The notes beneath the pieces were generated by a model, which was not told the DNA's origin, searched no databases, and was given only the letters and a program-made list of their open reading frames with translations. From the NCBI GenBank assembly GCA_012845835.1, contig JABAKD010000020.1:16900306-16964305 (forward strand): DNA of 64,000 nucleotides. Direction: 5' to 3'. Below, piece by piece: positions 31,020-44,696 of the stretch (positions within the stretch are counted from its first letter, which is position 1; every line of letters begins with the position of its first letter). The translations under genes were made by a program, and so were the position numbers. The stretch comes from Undaria pinnatifida. Taxonomy: Eukaryota; Sar; Phaeophyceae; Laminariales; Alariaceae.

Positions 31020-34000
31020 GTGAGCTTGCAGCCACTGGTTTCACTGTTGTTTGGCTGTTGGTGTGCAACAGGTAGTGGCAGTGCTGCTGCAGCACGGCAT
31101 GCTCTGTTGGTAGAACGCTGGTGCTGGGTGTATATACAACAACCGTAGATGGAAACGTTTTCAACTTGCAAATCAATACTGTACAAAATTCAAAACTAAT
31201 TGAGTCGTACGTGCCGCTTTTATGCTGCTACTGCCCTAGTCGAGCGCCGCAGAGGCTCCTGCTTGCTGCTGCTGCTGCTGCTGCTGCTGTTTTGGTGGTC
31301 GGGATTGGCAAGAAGGCAAGGAGTCGTGTGTAGGGGGCATTGTCACAGCAAGCAGTGTTTGGGGGAAGGCGGTTTCCGGGAGTCGCGTTCAGGTATAACT
31401 GCTGTTACTGCTGTTGCTGCTGCTCCTGCGACTGCTGCTATGATACTGTTGCTGCTTGCCGCTTTTCCTCCTCCTGCTTCTGCGCTGCTACTAACTGTGC
31501 TACTCTCTGCTCCCTCTTGGCTGCCACTTGCCACACCTCGCTCCGGCAAACTGGTACCTGGTAAGGTGTACCAGGTGCAGAATATGTCTGTTCTTTGAGT
31601 TGCGGACGGGAGCCCCAAAACCGCTGCGACTAACTCTAGCTCCCACTAATGTTGACGCACGACTCCCGAGAACTGCCTTCTTGCCTAAAAACGAAAATGC
31701 CGGGGCGACGTAATATATACCTGGTACGTGGTAGTCTTCCTTGGGTGGCAATCGGAATATTTGGTTTCTCCAGGCGTGAGTAGTGAGACGTATGCACCGG
31801 CCTGGACCTGGGACACTGTAGACTGACTCCCGATTTCACTTTTATATGTTTCTGGTGGAGGCATGAATTGCGTCAGCTGTGATATATGCGTGTACCACCT
31901 TGGGTTGTGTGTTTTTTCCTGGGCTATTCCTCAGCTCCAGAGTGACTGGAGCCTGTCCTGTGACCACGGACTTGATTATGCGAGTTAATGTGAGATCAAC
32001 AACACACGCAGCCGTATACAACGGCAGCTTGCGCTGCCGGGGTTGTAACGAGGACCACTGATAGGGATAGCTCACGCTATCGCTATGGTGGGATTCGAAG
32101 GATGCGCCAGCTAGCGTTGGGTTGCGAAAGCAACTGAGTTAAATCGACACACGACGCGTATGAAAATACGTGGAAGTGTTGTGAGCTTAAGCTTTATTTT
32201 TCCCCATCCGCCGGAGGATAAAAAAAAAAAAAAGATAATACACCTCCAAACGCCGGGACTTATAATAGCTCCTGCCAACACACTACAGCCGAAAGCTGTC
32301 TTCTCGACAAAGCGAGCCACCAAAACACTGCTGTGGCATCACACAAAGCACTCCACCCTTCTCTTCTCTGAAGCGAACCACCAATACACTGCTGGGACCA
32401 ATTAATAGCACTCACCAGCACCCGACTCGCGCATTGTGCCTTCTCGCCAAAGCGAGACACCAAACGCACGGGATGTCACGTACCACGAAGGGTATCAAGA
32501 ATAACTCATATCAGGTATCACGCACAGCACACGCTCCCGCAAAATGCCGAATTCTGTTTATTGCCAAAGCCAGCTACCTGGAATGTACCCAAACGCTGTG
32601 GCTTAGATCCCACCAACGCACGACTCCCCAAGACTCCACGGAGCGAGCCGCCTCAACGCTGTGGTATACACTAAACTATGAGCTTATTGGGGCTAGTCGG
32701 TGTTACTTGCCCGGTCACTCGCGAGGTGGCTACCTTCTTTTTGCTTGGTTTTCAAGAGCTTGTTCTTGTTATACCTGATTATACGAGCTGGGCCAGCCAT
32801 AAAACGTAGAATCAAGCATGAAGTTAGACTCATGCAAAGACACCGCTGTAGTCGGCAAATCATGGTGCACACGCAACGCCACAGGGCCACGTGGTTGGAC
32901 GTCATCTGACGAAATCCTTAGTTTGCGTTGAAATATACTTGTTAGTGTGTGTATTAAACGGGCGTTTGAAACCGTTTTTTTGCTTCGGAATTTTTCTTTT
33001 TTTTATGTCAGCTATGTGGATACCACGTCCTGTCCCCTAGATGATATAGGTAATTTTCACTATAATCCTCCAAGGTCACCCTGGCCCCTTGGGGGCGCTC
33101 GGAGGTTATCCTCGTTGCTGACCCTCGAGCGTGCGGTTATGCGTACAACCCACCTCGGTGTGTCTCCACGCCTCCCTTCAGATAAAGAGATATACCTGCT
33201 GCGGGACTACCATCCCATAATAAACGTCGTCGGCAGAGCTACGTACGTATACCTCATACTGCACAGCTTCCGTTAGACACCTTGTGCATCGCACTGCGGG
33301 CGGCAACATGGCATCAAGCCTGCGTGGCAACGAGGAGTGGAGCAGGACCTCAGACCCTAGGGTCAACTTTGATGGTAAAGTGGGTAAATGGAGGCTGAAA
33401 AAGAATTTTACTCTCGGAGTAAAAAAATTCGCAATACTTCGGCAGTCTCCCGGAGGCGGAAGCAACGATACCCTTTTGGCGCCACAGCTACGAACGAGGG
33501 TACAGAGGAGGAAGGCTGACCCACCGCCACGTCCGGATCAACTTAAGAACTCGGGCTTGGGGCCAGCGGCGGAATGGGTGGCTGTCAAGCTCCCTTCAGG
33601 CGAGTGCGGTTCCGTGCCGTAGACGCGTTGGTTCGACGATTTTTAGAACAAAAAAACTGTTTTGCGATTGCGCCGACTGCAGTCTGATGTTGATGCACGC
33701 TCTCCTGCTGTGTTCGACATCATCCGTGCTGTCTCTCTGTAGCTTGGACCGTCCAGCACGACGCCTGCGTGCAGTTTTGTGTCGGTACGGCGGTGGTGCT
33801 TTGCACAGACCTTTGTTTTGCTGTTCTACTGCGGTTCTCATTACTGTGTGGGTTCACGTCTACTACTGTTATACCTGCTGTTTGGCTTGGTATCAGTTCT
33901 ACCACTGAGGACGAAAATGTAAGGAACGGTTTTATTTTTCTATTAATATCAAAACGGACCTTATTTTCCGTCCAATGTGGACGAAAATTTAATGACTGCT

Positions 34001-37000
34001 TTTTCGTTGCTGTTCATATTACAACGGTCCTTGCATTTCCGTCCAGAGTGGCTCGTGCTCGTACTCATAGATAGTACTGCTGTGTGAGCACACAGCAGTC
34101 TGCGGTTGGTGGTATTTGAACATGCTGCTCCAGACGAACACGTCCCGATCACACCCATGTATGTGCTAGCTGTCGTACAACTGCCCGAGCGATCGCCATT
34201 AATATTATAGTGTCAATCCCCAGCTTAAGCGCACATTCGAGGTGCCCTTTCTACTGTTTGCTCCACTGCTGTTCCCCTTTTCGGCGCCGCCCGTTGTGTG
34301 ATCGTAACGTGACTTGCACTATCTGTCGAGGCGTCTGCATGCGCTTTTGTGTCGGTACAGCACCTGCATTGCTGTGTGTACGACTGCCGGTGCGAACATG
34401 CCTCTGTACTGCTGATGCTTAGACTGCCGGTGTTGGAAAATGCCTTGACCGTTACCCCCGTCTTTCCTCGTATCGCCAATATATCTCCACCCAACACACG
34501 ATAGGTAAAGCGCAAGACAGCTTGCACCGGCTGAATAGCGCTCAGGAACAGACGCTCAAGAGACAACGAACGAAAGGGGCGGACGTTACACGTGCGGAAT
34601 GGATGCGGTCGACGGCCTTGAGCGATCGAGATAAGCGGTGCGTCCTGCGTGCATGGGATAGGCGTGAGGAGAAGGCGGCGAAGCAGTTGACAGAGCGGAG
34701 GTTTTATCTCGGGCAACGCGTCGGCGACCTGTGAGCCAGAGTGCAGATGAACGCCGCACATATATTTCGGCTTTGAAAAGCCGTGTTTGGGAACGTGCCT
34801 GAGTTGCCCCACATCGACGACGAGGACTTTGCCAACGGGGAGAGTGGCGGGGGCGCGGAGGCCGGTAGGCACCCCGTGGTCGAAGACGCACTCCCGCCGC
34901 AAGCCAGCCCCGCGCAGCGCAATCGATTGTTCAGTCAAGCGATGGCGATCATGGAGGCGTTCGAACGACAACGCGATCGGGATCTGCTCATGCTGGTCGT
35001 AACCGAACTCGACAAGCGAGCCGCCGACACCCCAGAAGCTACCGCTACGTCCGCCGCCCAGCAGGAAGTAGACGACAAAGTGGAGTAGCACGTGGAGGCA
35101 GCCCCGGTCATTCGGTTGCGGTGTGCGCGGATAGGTATCGCCGCAAGCCTTGCGACAATTTCGGGAACATCCGACATAGAGACATGGGAACGTGATCGAC
35201 TATGGCGCATATAATATAACGCTGTTGTCTCTTTGTCTTTAATCTGGGCCCATCCCCGAGCCGGGTGTGCAGCGATGCTGCTCCCGAGCTCCTCTTGAGT
35301 TCAGGAGTGTAGCTGTGTAGGTGTGTGTTGCGCTTGCGGCGTCGCGAGACGCACTACATCTCGGAAACACCATTGATACGGAATGGAGAAGATGGGAGTA
35401 ATTGGTAAAAAGGTCTCGCTGGGCTCCATTCGTTGATCGCGTCGATAGTAGGTGTTGATATCCGTGTGCAGCGTATATTTCTCGCTAAAAGCGGCAGTAC
35501 GTCACTTTTGAAGGCCATACATCGAAACCGGATGTACTTCCCGTAAATGGACCGTGACTCGGCACTGCTGTAAATGTTAAGGCCACGGGGAGACCCAAGC
35601 GTCCCCTGGTCCCCGGTTTTCCGGTAACTCTAATATCTAGATGTTTTATCGGAATAGTAAAACACATGGCTAGGTTAACACGCTGCGTTTAGCGCTTCGG
35701 CTGGTTCGTGGAACACAGACCCGGAAACCAATAAAAATAAGGGCTTAATCCACAGATGCTGTGAGTCTCTTCAGATCGGTGTCCCGCTGGTTCTCAGCAG
35801 AGGTCCACACCTCGACTTTGAGGCACTGCAGTGGTCAAAATTTGGGGTACACAAAACGAGACAAAAAACGACCCCCAACAGAACGTATGCACTTCACTAG
35901 CGGGCGGCTACAGCTTCCCACAAGCAACCACGGCCCCTTGATATCGAGGGACGCTCCTGCTGGGGTGTATGACGACGCCGGGTGCGCCAGCCAGCAGTCG
36001 TAGGCAGCCAGAAGCGACTCACGAGATGTTTTCGTGAGTTCGAACTTGCGAGCAGCATCACCAAAAGCTACCGAAATCGCTGAAATATTTTGATTCACGC
36101 GCGGGGGCTTTATGCAGTGGGTGCATCACCGATGCAAGAAACGTTTTTCACCAAAAGCTTGCTGCTCACCAGGCGGATGATATAACTCTCTAATATGTGG
36201 GGTTTAAGGGCTTGGGAGAAAATATCGAAAGACACTACTGCAGGAGTGGTTAGTTATGGAGTCCAAAAAGGAGCTAAAATCAGCTGAAAAGCTCCGTATT
36301 ATTAGATCTTTGCTGCATTTTTCTAAGAATTTTCGAAATAAGGATTTTTTTGCAGATGCCATACTCTATTTTCATGTGGTATTGTATGTACGCGAAACGC
36401 CTCCATACGAGCTCCTACGCAAAGTATTCCTGTGCGATCCCCCGTGACCTTATTTTCCCTTAACCCCTTTTCAACTGGAAACCCGTTTTTGGGGACAAAA
36501 TTACTTGAAGTTAGTATAGGGAGGGGTTCGGGGCTCTAAAGGGGTTAATGTCCCTGCTTCCGCCCTATTTAATTCCAAGTAGTTTATCTCTGAATGCGGG
36601 CCCTTTAGAACTACACCCCATTTGTGTTTTAGAGGCGATCATCTTGCCAATAGCGCATAATTATTGTTCGCGTTTCTACGGTGCAGGACCATGGATGTAC
36701 GGAGCACACGCACAGCTCAAATGCACCCGTTAAACGCACTCAACGATGAGAGCACGGTGTGAGAGTAACACACACACCCTCGGGGTAATCTGTCTTCTTC
36801 TCGGATCCTTCCTGAAGTCCATGCGATCTCAGACAGAGGGCAATGGTAGTAATACCTCTATTCTGCCGGTTTAGTAGGTTTTTCTTTTTTCTATATCTCA
36901 TCCCATCTATTATATTCGCACTTTTTCTTTCTCCTTCTCCCTCTTTAGACGGAACTCAGATCCGGGGCCACTAAAAAGGCTCGTCTCCCCCTTCCCCGCT

Positions 37001-40000
37001 ACGGTACGCGCCTTCTTTTTTATTGCGGGAATAATTCAGCAATTTCTTTCTTCGTCAACTTGCGTCGAAGTGCGCTTACCCACGCGATGAAGCGCTCTCG
37101 GCAGTTGGTCTCTCGAAAATAAAGATCTCCATACCGAGAACGCCTGACTCCAACCTTAGTAGTAGCGTTTGAGACTAATAACTAGATCACCGGGGCCGTG
37201 TTCCCCTGTCGTGCCGGTTGCCCACTATGGTGTTTTGTTAAATCGCTTGGCACGGATGGGAACAACCAGTAGTGGCAGTATGCAGAGTAGTGCCGGTGGT
37301 CGCTATAATGCCGGTAGTTCCGGCTGGCAAATACCGGCGTTTTGTAGAGGAACCACTGTGTAGAGGGACAACTACTTCAGTACTGGTAAATGACTCTTTC
37401 TGGCTTGGGATGCTGGGATTCTGATATTCTGGGGCCAGGTGTGAATGAGCCATGACCCAGATGTAGCAGAAGGGTGACCTTGTGTGGCGGACTCTCTTTG
37501 CTCTTGTGCGAGATCGTGTGATGTTGTATTTGATTCCTATGAAAGCCAGCCCATCTAATTGCAGGGACGAAGATTCTGGGTAGTGCTGTTGTTTTTCGAG
37601 CGTTCGGCGAACAGCTCATCGCCACAGGTGTGCAGCAGCAGAAGCAGCAGCACGCGAAGAGCACGCGACCATGCATTCGCATGTCCAGAGCAAAGGCTAG
37701 CGTTTTTTCTACAGTACTGTATGCAAAAACGATCCCGCAGTAGATTCAAGGTGTTTTGTCCCCCAAAGCGAAGGTGCAGTTCTGACAGTGTTGAAGTTCT
37801 CTCGGCGGTGTGTGTCTACTCTTGTGACTTGTTTGTCCGAGAATGCCTCCATATCATTTGATATCCCCGCCGGTTATCTTCGCCTGTGGCAGAACACGCA
37901 GAACCGCTGTTCTCGTGTATACGGGGTACTGGTATCATGCGTACTCCCTCTGTCTCATACGTTAGGGTGCCTAAGGGCAATAAGTTGTCTGGGTACAACG
38001 GTGTTAGTAAGGATAGTATAGTCGGGTTCGTTAGAAAGATAACACGAAGACGAAGCTAGAGGAAAAAAAACGGAGTTTTATTTCCGTACTTACAATGGCT
38101 CAGGATTTACTAGTTTGGGAATAATTTTGAGAATGTTTTTCGAGATGAATGTTTTTTTAGAATGTTTTTTTAGAATGATTTTTTAGAATGTTGTTTTAGA
38201 ATGTTTTTTTAGAATGTTTTTAGATGGTTCTCGAAAAATTCTCTCAAGCGTCCAAAAGTAGTACCCTATTTGCCCGCCCAGTACCCATTCTAGCGATGGA
38301 CTCGCCCCCCAGCACACCCCCACCTCGCAAAAGGGACGCCGACACATCGGTTGGTCGCCGCTATGCAAAGACGGTAGATATATATATTTTTTTCTTTTTT
38401 TCCCCCCTACACTTTCTTTCCCGTGGGAAAGGCGTGAGATACAGCCACTTTTGGGTCGACTGCTTTTTTTTCGGTCGTTCGGCCACATGGTTCAAGCACC
38501 AGCTGAGAAAAAAAAAATGCGTTTTGCTACAAAAACACTCGAGATTTCAATAAAAATAATCGAAAAACAGATCGGACACGGTTAAGGGTCCGTACAAATT
38601 TAGGTACCCTTACGTATGAGACAGAGGAAATATACATACAACAACACCATTTCCCGATGGTCAAGGATGAACAGTAGTGGTCCCTCTATAGTGCCCGTGT
38701 ACACTATAGAGGGAAATACCGGCACTATAGCGGAAACCGGCACTACTCCGCATACTCCCACTACGAGTACTGATGTTTCACATATGTGCTAAGCGTCTCA
38801 CAGGCGTAATAGCGGACAACCGGCACTACTCAACCGGCGCTGTTGAGGGAATGCTACTGTACCAAGAATTAAATATTTTTTTCGAGACGCGTACCGCATG
38901 CCGAGGTACGGAAGCCGTCACGGCCCTCGTCGGTCCTGCTTGTGGAGGGTAGGGGTTGAAACTAGTCATAGTTGGTAGTTCACGCTCGGGATCGGTCGCG
39001 GGGCATTCTTGTCACGGTCTGTGATGTGACCGTTGCAAGCCGGGCGACATTTACAACAATGCGCTGTGTGCTCAATGCTGCCAGAACGGGGTACAGTATG
39101 ATATGTGTCTAAAATGGTGGGGTAATCTCGGAAGACACGAAATTTCAGCCAACGAAGGTACAATGGTGGCGTCATGAACCTTGGACAAAATCAATTCGAT
39201 ACAAGGAGCAATCCCGGTCGTTGTTTTTTTCCAACCTTCCCAAGGCCATTGATCAGAGGTTGAGAGGAAAATACTGACCATTCCACCCATCCAGCGTAGC
39301 ATACAGTAGTTTCTTCCTTCACAACCTTCTTGGATAGGCGCCGCGCTGAAAGCGCCGCACTCAGCGCGGAGTTTATCCCGGGCGAGGCCCCCGTGCTGGG
39401 CCTGGAGGCCCAATATATTCCAGCTTTTGTCTTAACGATAGTTGTAGGCGCATAAGAATACAACAGCACGCCCACGCTTAAAACAGATTTCCTTCCTCTC
39501 ACGTCTCCCAAATCGCAACTTTTGCATATTACACTTTTAACCTGGCAGAACCAAGGTATCCGAGTGGTCACCTACGACATCCTGGCGAACGCTGCGGCTG
39601 CTCAAGCAGCCCTCGGAGCTTCCCTAGTTCCTCGGTTGGGACGGACGGTGGCCGTCAACTTCTGCGCACTTGTTCCTCCTAAGGCAAGCGGGCTTTCTAT
39701 TTTTAATGCATTCAGCCTCTGTCCCCCCATGTTGATTGTGCGCGTGGGTATGATACGGATATAATGACGGTTGAATGTAGTAGGGGTTTCCAATGATAGG
39801 TTGCCTACATGATAACGGAATGTCGGGATGGTGGAATAATATTCGGCATAGTTAACCGCCTTTCTTCCTGACGAGCGCACTCCACGTTGCGCCTCGGCTT
39901 GGAGCGATACCATAATATATAAATCCTGCACTTGTCTTTATACCGGTGACTTCACTATCCTACAACTGTTCGCTCAACGGGTAAACACTCTACACCTCGT

Positions 40001-43000
40001 AGGGATCAACTAGCACCCCCATACGGCGTATATTGTATCAGTGCGCAGAATGACTATGGACCGAAATTGACCAATTGGTAAAATTGTCCTGTTGGCCCTG
40101 GCAGCATCTAGCGGAGTCACTGACCTACCTGGTATATCCGTGAAGAGGAATATACGTGTGCAAACGCGCGGCCGAGGCATCACGCAGCTTGCAAAGATGA
40201 GTATCGACCACTCAAAGGGTCGAACTCACAGCTGGCGCGCCATATTCGAAGTGCATTGACTAAATTCACGAATACTTTGTACAGGTAGTTTGGTACAGGT
40301 AGTTTGGTACAAGCAGTTTGGTATGACGTGGGCTACGATAGAGGTACACACTTTTCGTCTGAAATGGTTTTTCGGAAGACGGGGCTCCTTAACCCAAAAT
40401 CGTCGGGAAAATGTCGGTTTTTTTGCAATGGTTCTCGTTGTATACCGAGACCATGGGATTTTTCATCCGGGATCAAAGCGGTTTTGTTTTTGTCCAGATC
40501 AGTTTTTGGGTTAAGAAGGACATGTCTTCACCTCCTAAAGTGAGGGGTAGTATCAAGAAAAAAAAGTGGTGCACCTCATGTCGTGTAGCACGCGGTATGC
40601 AGTACGCGACAGCGCTTAACCCTTTTATAACTGCAACAGTTATCCCACACTGATTCTAAGTAGTTTTCCCCCAAAAAAAGCAAATGAAGGCCCAAACCCG
40701 TTTAAGAAAACTACCGGTAGGGATTACCTGGCAAAATTAAGACATTTAGACTCGAGTTTTGCACAAAACATATCAAACCTATTTTTTTGTTTGTGAAGTT
40801 TGTATAAGGCACACACTGCACATAAAAGTGAGCCTGTACACAGCCACCAAACCCCGATATCCCGCCCGCTGATCCCCCCCACTGGCATCACGTGCTCGGC
40901 GCCGTTCTGCAGCCTCAGGAAGGCCTGCCGTGCACCTCGGCAAATAAGTAAAACAAATTGGGTAACTCGTGCGTTTCAATAACGCAATGAGCGCCCGAAT
41001 GTTGGAGGTGTCTCGAGTCGGAGTAAGAACGGCGCTCTGCCTCGAAAGAGTGTGTGTGGTGAATGGTCGAATGACTAAGGCAAGCGGCAAATGAGTGACC
41101 CCTCGTCACTAGCGTCACGATCTCGACAGCGTTCCGCTCCACCGCTTACACACCAAGTCGCAGTGGCACAGCCATCCCACCGAAAAACACCGACAAAAAC
41201 CCAAGAAATGAACTCAACGCCAAACCCGCCCAAAACCCGCCAAACCCTCCCAAAACACAACAAAACACAACAAAACACAACAAAACCCGACACAATCCGC
41301 CCCATGGTTTTCCCCTCCACTGGCGTCACGAAACCCACGGCGTTCCACAGCCCCAGGACGGCCTGCGATGCACCTCGGAAACCGCCAATGTAGAGGTGCC
41401 AGGCCTGACCCTGATCGAAAGGTTTGTCGGAGAGAGGGAGGAGGAGGCGTTGCTGGAGCACTTCATACGGGGAGATGAAGCAAGGTGGACGGGGCCCCTG
41501 CGACGTCGCGTCCAACACTACGGGTATGCGAAAAAATGTACCTGGTTCGGCTTTTGGAATGGGCTATGGGGTGTTTGTTGGGGCTATCAGTTGGCTGGAC
41601 GTGAGGGATACCAGGTAGTTATTAGAAGAGCGGAAGGAAGCCAACTAGTTGACTTTTTTTTCAATGGTTAAAGTGCACGCGTGCAGCCACAAAGGCGCCC
41701 GCCAGATGCAATCACGTAGAGCTGTGCAAATTTCCTCACGCGACTAGCTCTTTCACTTAGTCGACTAGTAGCTAGTTAGCGACTTACTATTAGTATGGTC
41801 GGCCAACTCACAGCCCCAGTGTTTGTAGAGCGGAGAGGCGGGGCAGGGGGAGGGCAGGAGGGAGGAGGAGGAGGGAGCTATGTCACGTTAGTTTTTATTG
41901 TTTTCTTTTGGCCACCGTCGGTTTGGCCTTCACGATGATCTCCCCCTTCTGTCTGCACAGCGCCTTGAGGGTTCGATGATTTGGTCGTTGATGCTTTAGG
42001 TTCAAGCGCATTCTTATTTCCTGCCGGTACTGTATTTTCCCTCCGTCCTGGTATTGTAGGGATGCGAGGGTCTATGGTCTTACAGACTGAGGCCATGCAT
42101 GATAATGACAACGATGATGGTTGCATCCTCCCCCCCCCGCCTCTCCATATAATCGTTCACCGTGTAATATAATACACGTCTACATACCACCATCTTCTCT
42201 TTTTTTCAACTTGGGCAGAAGATGTGAACCGAGCAGACGTACCGGTTCTACTGCTGCTGCAGTTATTGTCACATTAGGCCATAATCTAGTACGTGAGCAC
42301 AGGAAAGGCTTCAATCACTCTGGAGTGGAATAATACCTCAAGAAAACAATGCACCTCTGTGCCCCTCCATGTCACTCTCTTTCAGGCGGGTGTTCGACTA
42401 CCACACCAGACATGTCGATTTCAGCGCGCCGGCTCCTCCCCTGCCAGACTGCCTGGCCGCTGTTACCGAAGATATGGGAAAACGACGTTTGAAACCGTCA
42501 TTGCCAGACCAATTGACCCTGAACGAATACAAGCCGTGAGTGCCGCGAGTATGAAAGACGCACCGCCGCTGAGAGGGGTGTTTGTAATTGTCGGCCGGGT
42601 CTGTGCGCGCGTGCAGTCACGTGGTGCAGTGTTTGGCTTCTGCTGTGTTTTTCACCTCTCCTGTATTATGTCGTTTGCTTCGTTTTGTAGCTGCCGTATT
42701 TTGCCATTTGCTGTATGTTGGCGTCTGCTGTATTTTGTCGGTTGTTGTATTTTCGCAGTTTGCTGTGTTTTGGTGGCTGCTTTTTGGGGGGGGGGGCATT
42801 TTTTGCTTTTGCGGTATTTTGTAGATTGCTGTGTTTTTTGTTGTTATAGTTTGGTGGCTTTTTTTACGCGATATCCAGGACAGGGTGGCATGGTGGTGGG
42901 AAAGGAGACGCGAGCAAGCAATGCGTCGTTTCTGTAGTCAAGGCGGGCTGTCACTGGTCCCTGCGAAGGTGGAATGCGGAGCGTGGCGGGGCGCAGCGCG

Positions 43001-44604
43001 GTATTACTGCTGTTGCTTAATAGAGGCTGGCAACACGGCGTTTGACTGCGTGCGCGCGCTGAAGCTCGGGTAGTACTGGTTCCTTCTCCGTAACAGTAGG
43101 GGGCGCTTAGGGGTCCTCCGCGTTGACGCGAGCTGACCCTGTCGATAACGGGCGGCGTGCGCAGCGAGTGCGCTACGCTGAAGATGGTTGCTACTTAAAC
43201 GGCTGCCACTTGCACGGCTTCCACTTAAACCGCTACCACTTAAACGACTTCCACCTAAATGTCTGCGTCAAAAACGTCTGCCACTCAAACGGCTACCATC
43301 TGCACGGCTGGTTTGCACTGAAATGAATGCCACCAAAACGGCGGCCACTGAAGCGGCTGCAACTAAAACGGTTGCCACGTATACGGCTGCTGCCACTCTA
43401 ACAGCTTCCATTAAAACGGTTCCCACTAAAAACGTCTGCCACTTAAACGGCCGCCACTTAAACCGCTGCGACTAAAATGGCTGCCACTTGAACGGCTTCC
43501 ACTAAAAAATCTGCCACGTAAACGTCTGCTACTTAGACAACTGCCACTTAAACGGCTGTCGCTGCTGCGGTAGGCGGCGATTTCGAAAGTCAAAGGTCGG
43601 TCACAGGACGGGGCGAGCTTTCACCGCAGCTAGCATTCCTAGTATAAGCATGAAACAAGCCAGCAATTGAAATCTGGCCGATACCTCTTCTGAGTAAGCA
43701 CGACCGAAATTCCGAAGAGGTCTGCATCGGATCAGTTGAAGACCGCCCGGGAAAACTTTTACAGCAGTGTATGATCAGTGCGACGTTCCGCTGTGTGGTA
43801 TAAGTAAAACGTTACAGCATGTTGGTAAAAAAATCCGACACAGTTTTTTTTTTTGCGCGGAAGTTCCGGTGCGGCAGCAGCAGCGGCAGCACACCTTCTG
43901 ACCTCCAGGAGGAGGCGTTTTCCGCGTCCTCGGGACCACGGGAAAAGGGGCCACGCGTCGTGCAGCACGACACAGTCCACGCATGACACCGTCGTTCTCT
44001 TTGTCCTTGGCATGATTTGCCTGATTGCCGTCGCTCCAACGGTCTCGAAAGGGCTCGCCAGGCACCCGTGGGTTGCAAGTTGCCTCGCGTAGAGGACCAC
44101 TCAACCCTTTCAGGACATGCAGAAGTAAATATGTCACTGATGGCATGCAGTTTGCCGTCTAAAACGTGGGTGTACTTCTAAAGGAGTTACATGACCGTTT
44201 CACTCCTGGAATCAAAATATGACACTAATTCTAAGCATTTCGGCGCTAAAATCGTGGGTTTTAAGGCTAAAGGGGCTATGCTCGTGACGTGCGTGGCCGT
44301 TTTTTCCCGTCGGCCGTACGCATGGCTTACCTCCCCGCCTCCCCCAAACACATGACGGTTGATTTTTCTTCTGTCAGGGGGCAGGGAATATCGCCACACG
44401 TTGATACACACTCGGCGTTCGAAGACGGACTGGCGTCGCTCTCCCTCGGAAGCGGTGAGACTTTTGGAGGTGCACATTCGGCGGTAGAAGCTGTGCTGGT
44501 GGATCGTGGTGATCTTGGTTGTCGGTGTAGTTGTTGCCGGTGTGGTTGCAGTCTCTGTGGGTTGGTGCAGTTGTTGTCGGTGTTGTTATTGTTGTTGTTG
44601 TTGT

Positions 44605-44647
<43 letters not shown>

Positions 44648-44662
44648 GCGGTTGCTGTTGCA

Positions 44663-44696
<34 letters not shown>

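Larger units (their letters stand above)
31020..39548 (+). other. Intron 1 of the ALKBH8-like gene (8.5 kb), transposon-filled
   Basis: Bounded by GTGAGC and ...ctggcag. It contains a family Y copy, a truncated family P retroposon, possible ORF remnants at 34.4-35.1 kb, a TTAA MITE, two family A MITEs and a GAATGTTTTTTTA tandem repeat. A (CTG)n-rich stretch occurs at 31,258-31,290. Confidence 0.8.

Noticed and set aside
33284-33622. 112-codon ORF in ALKBH8-like intron 1
   Set aside because: No recognised family, no phase link to flanking exons, and the composition does not stand out.
42293-42937. 214-codon plus-strand ORF overlapping exon 4
   Set aside because: It is in a different phase from the AlkB exon, and its C-terminal part reads a T-rich intron with ctgtattttg repeats.
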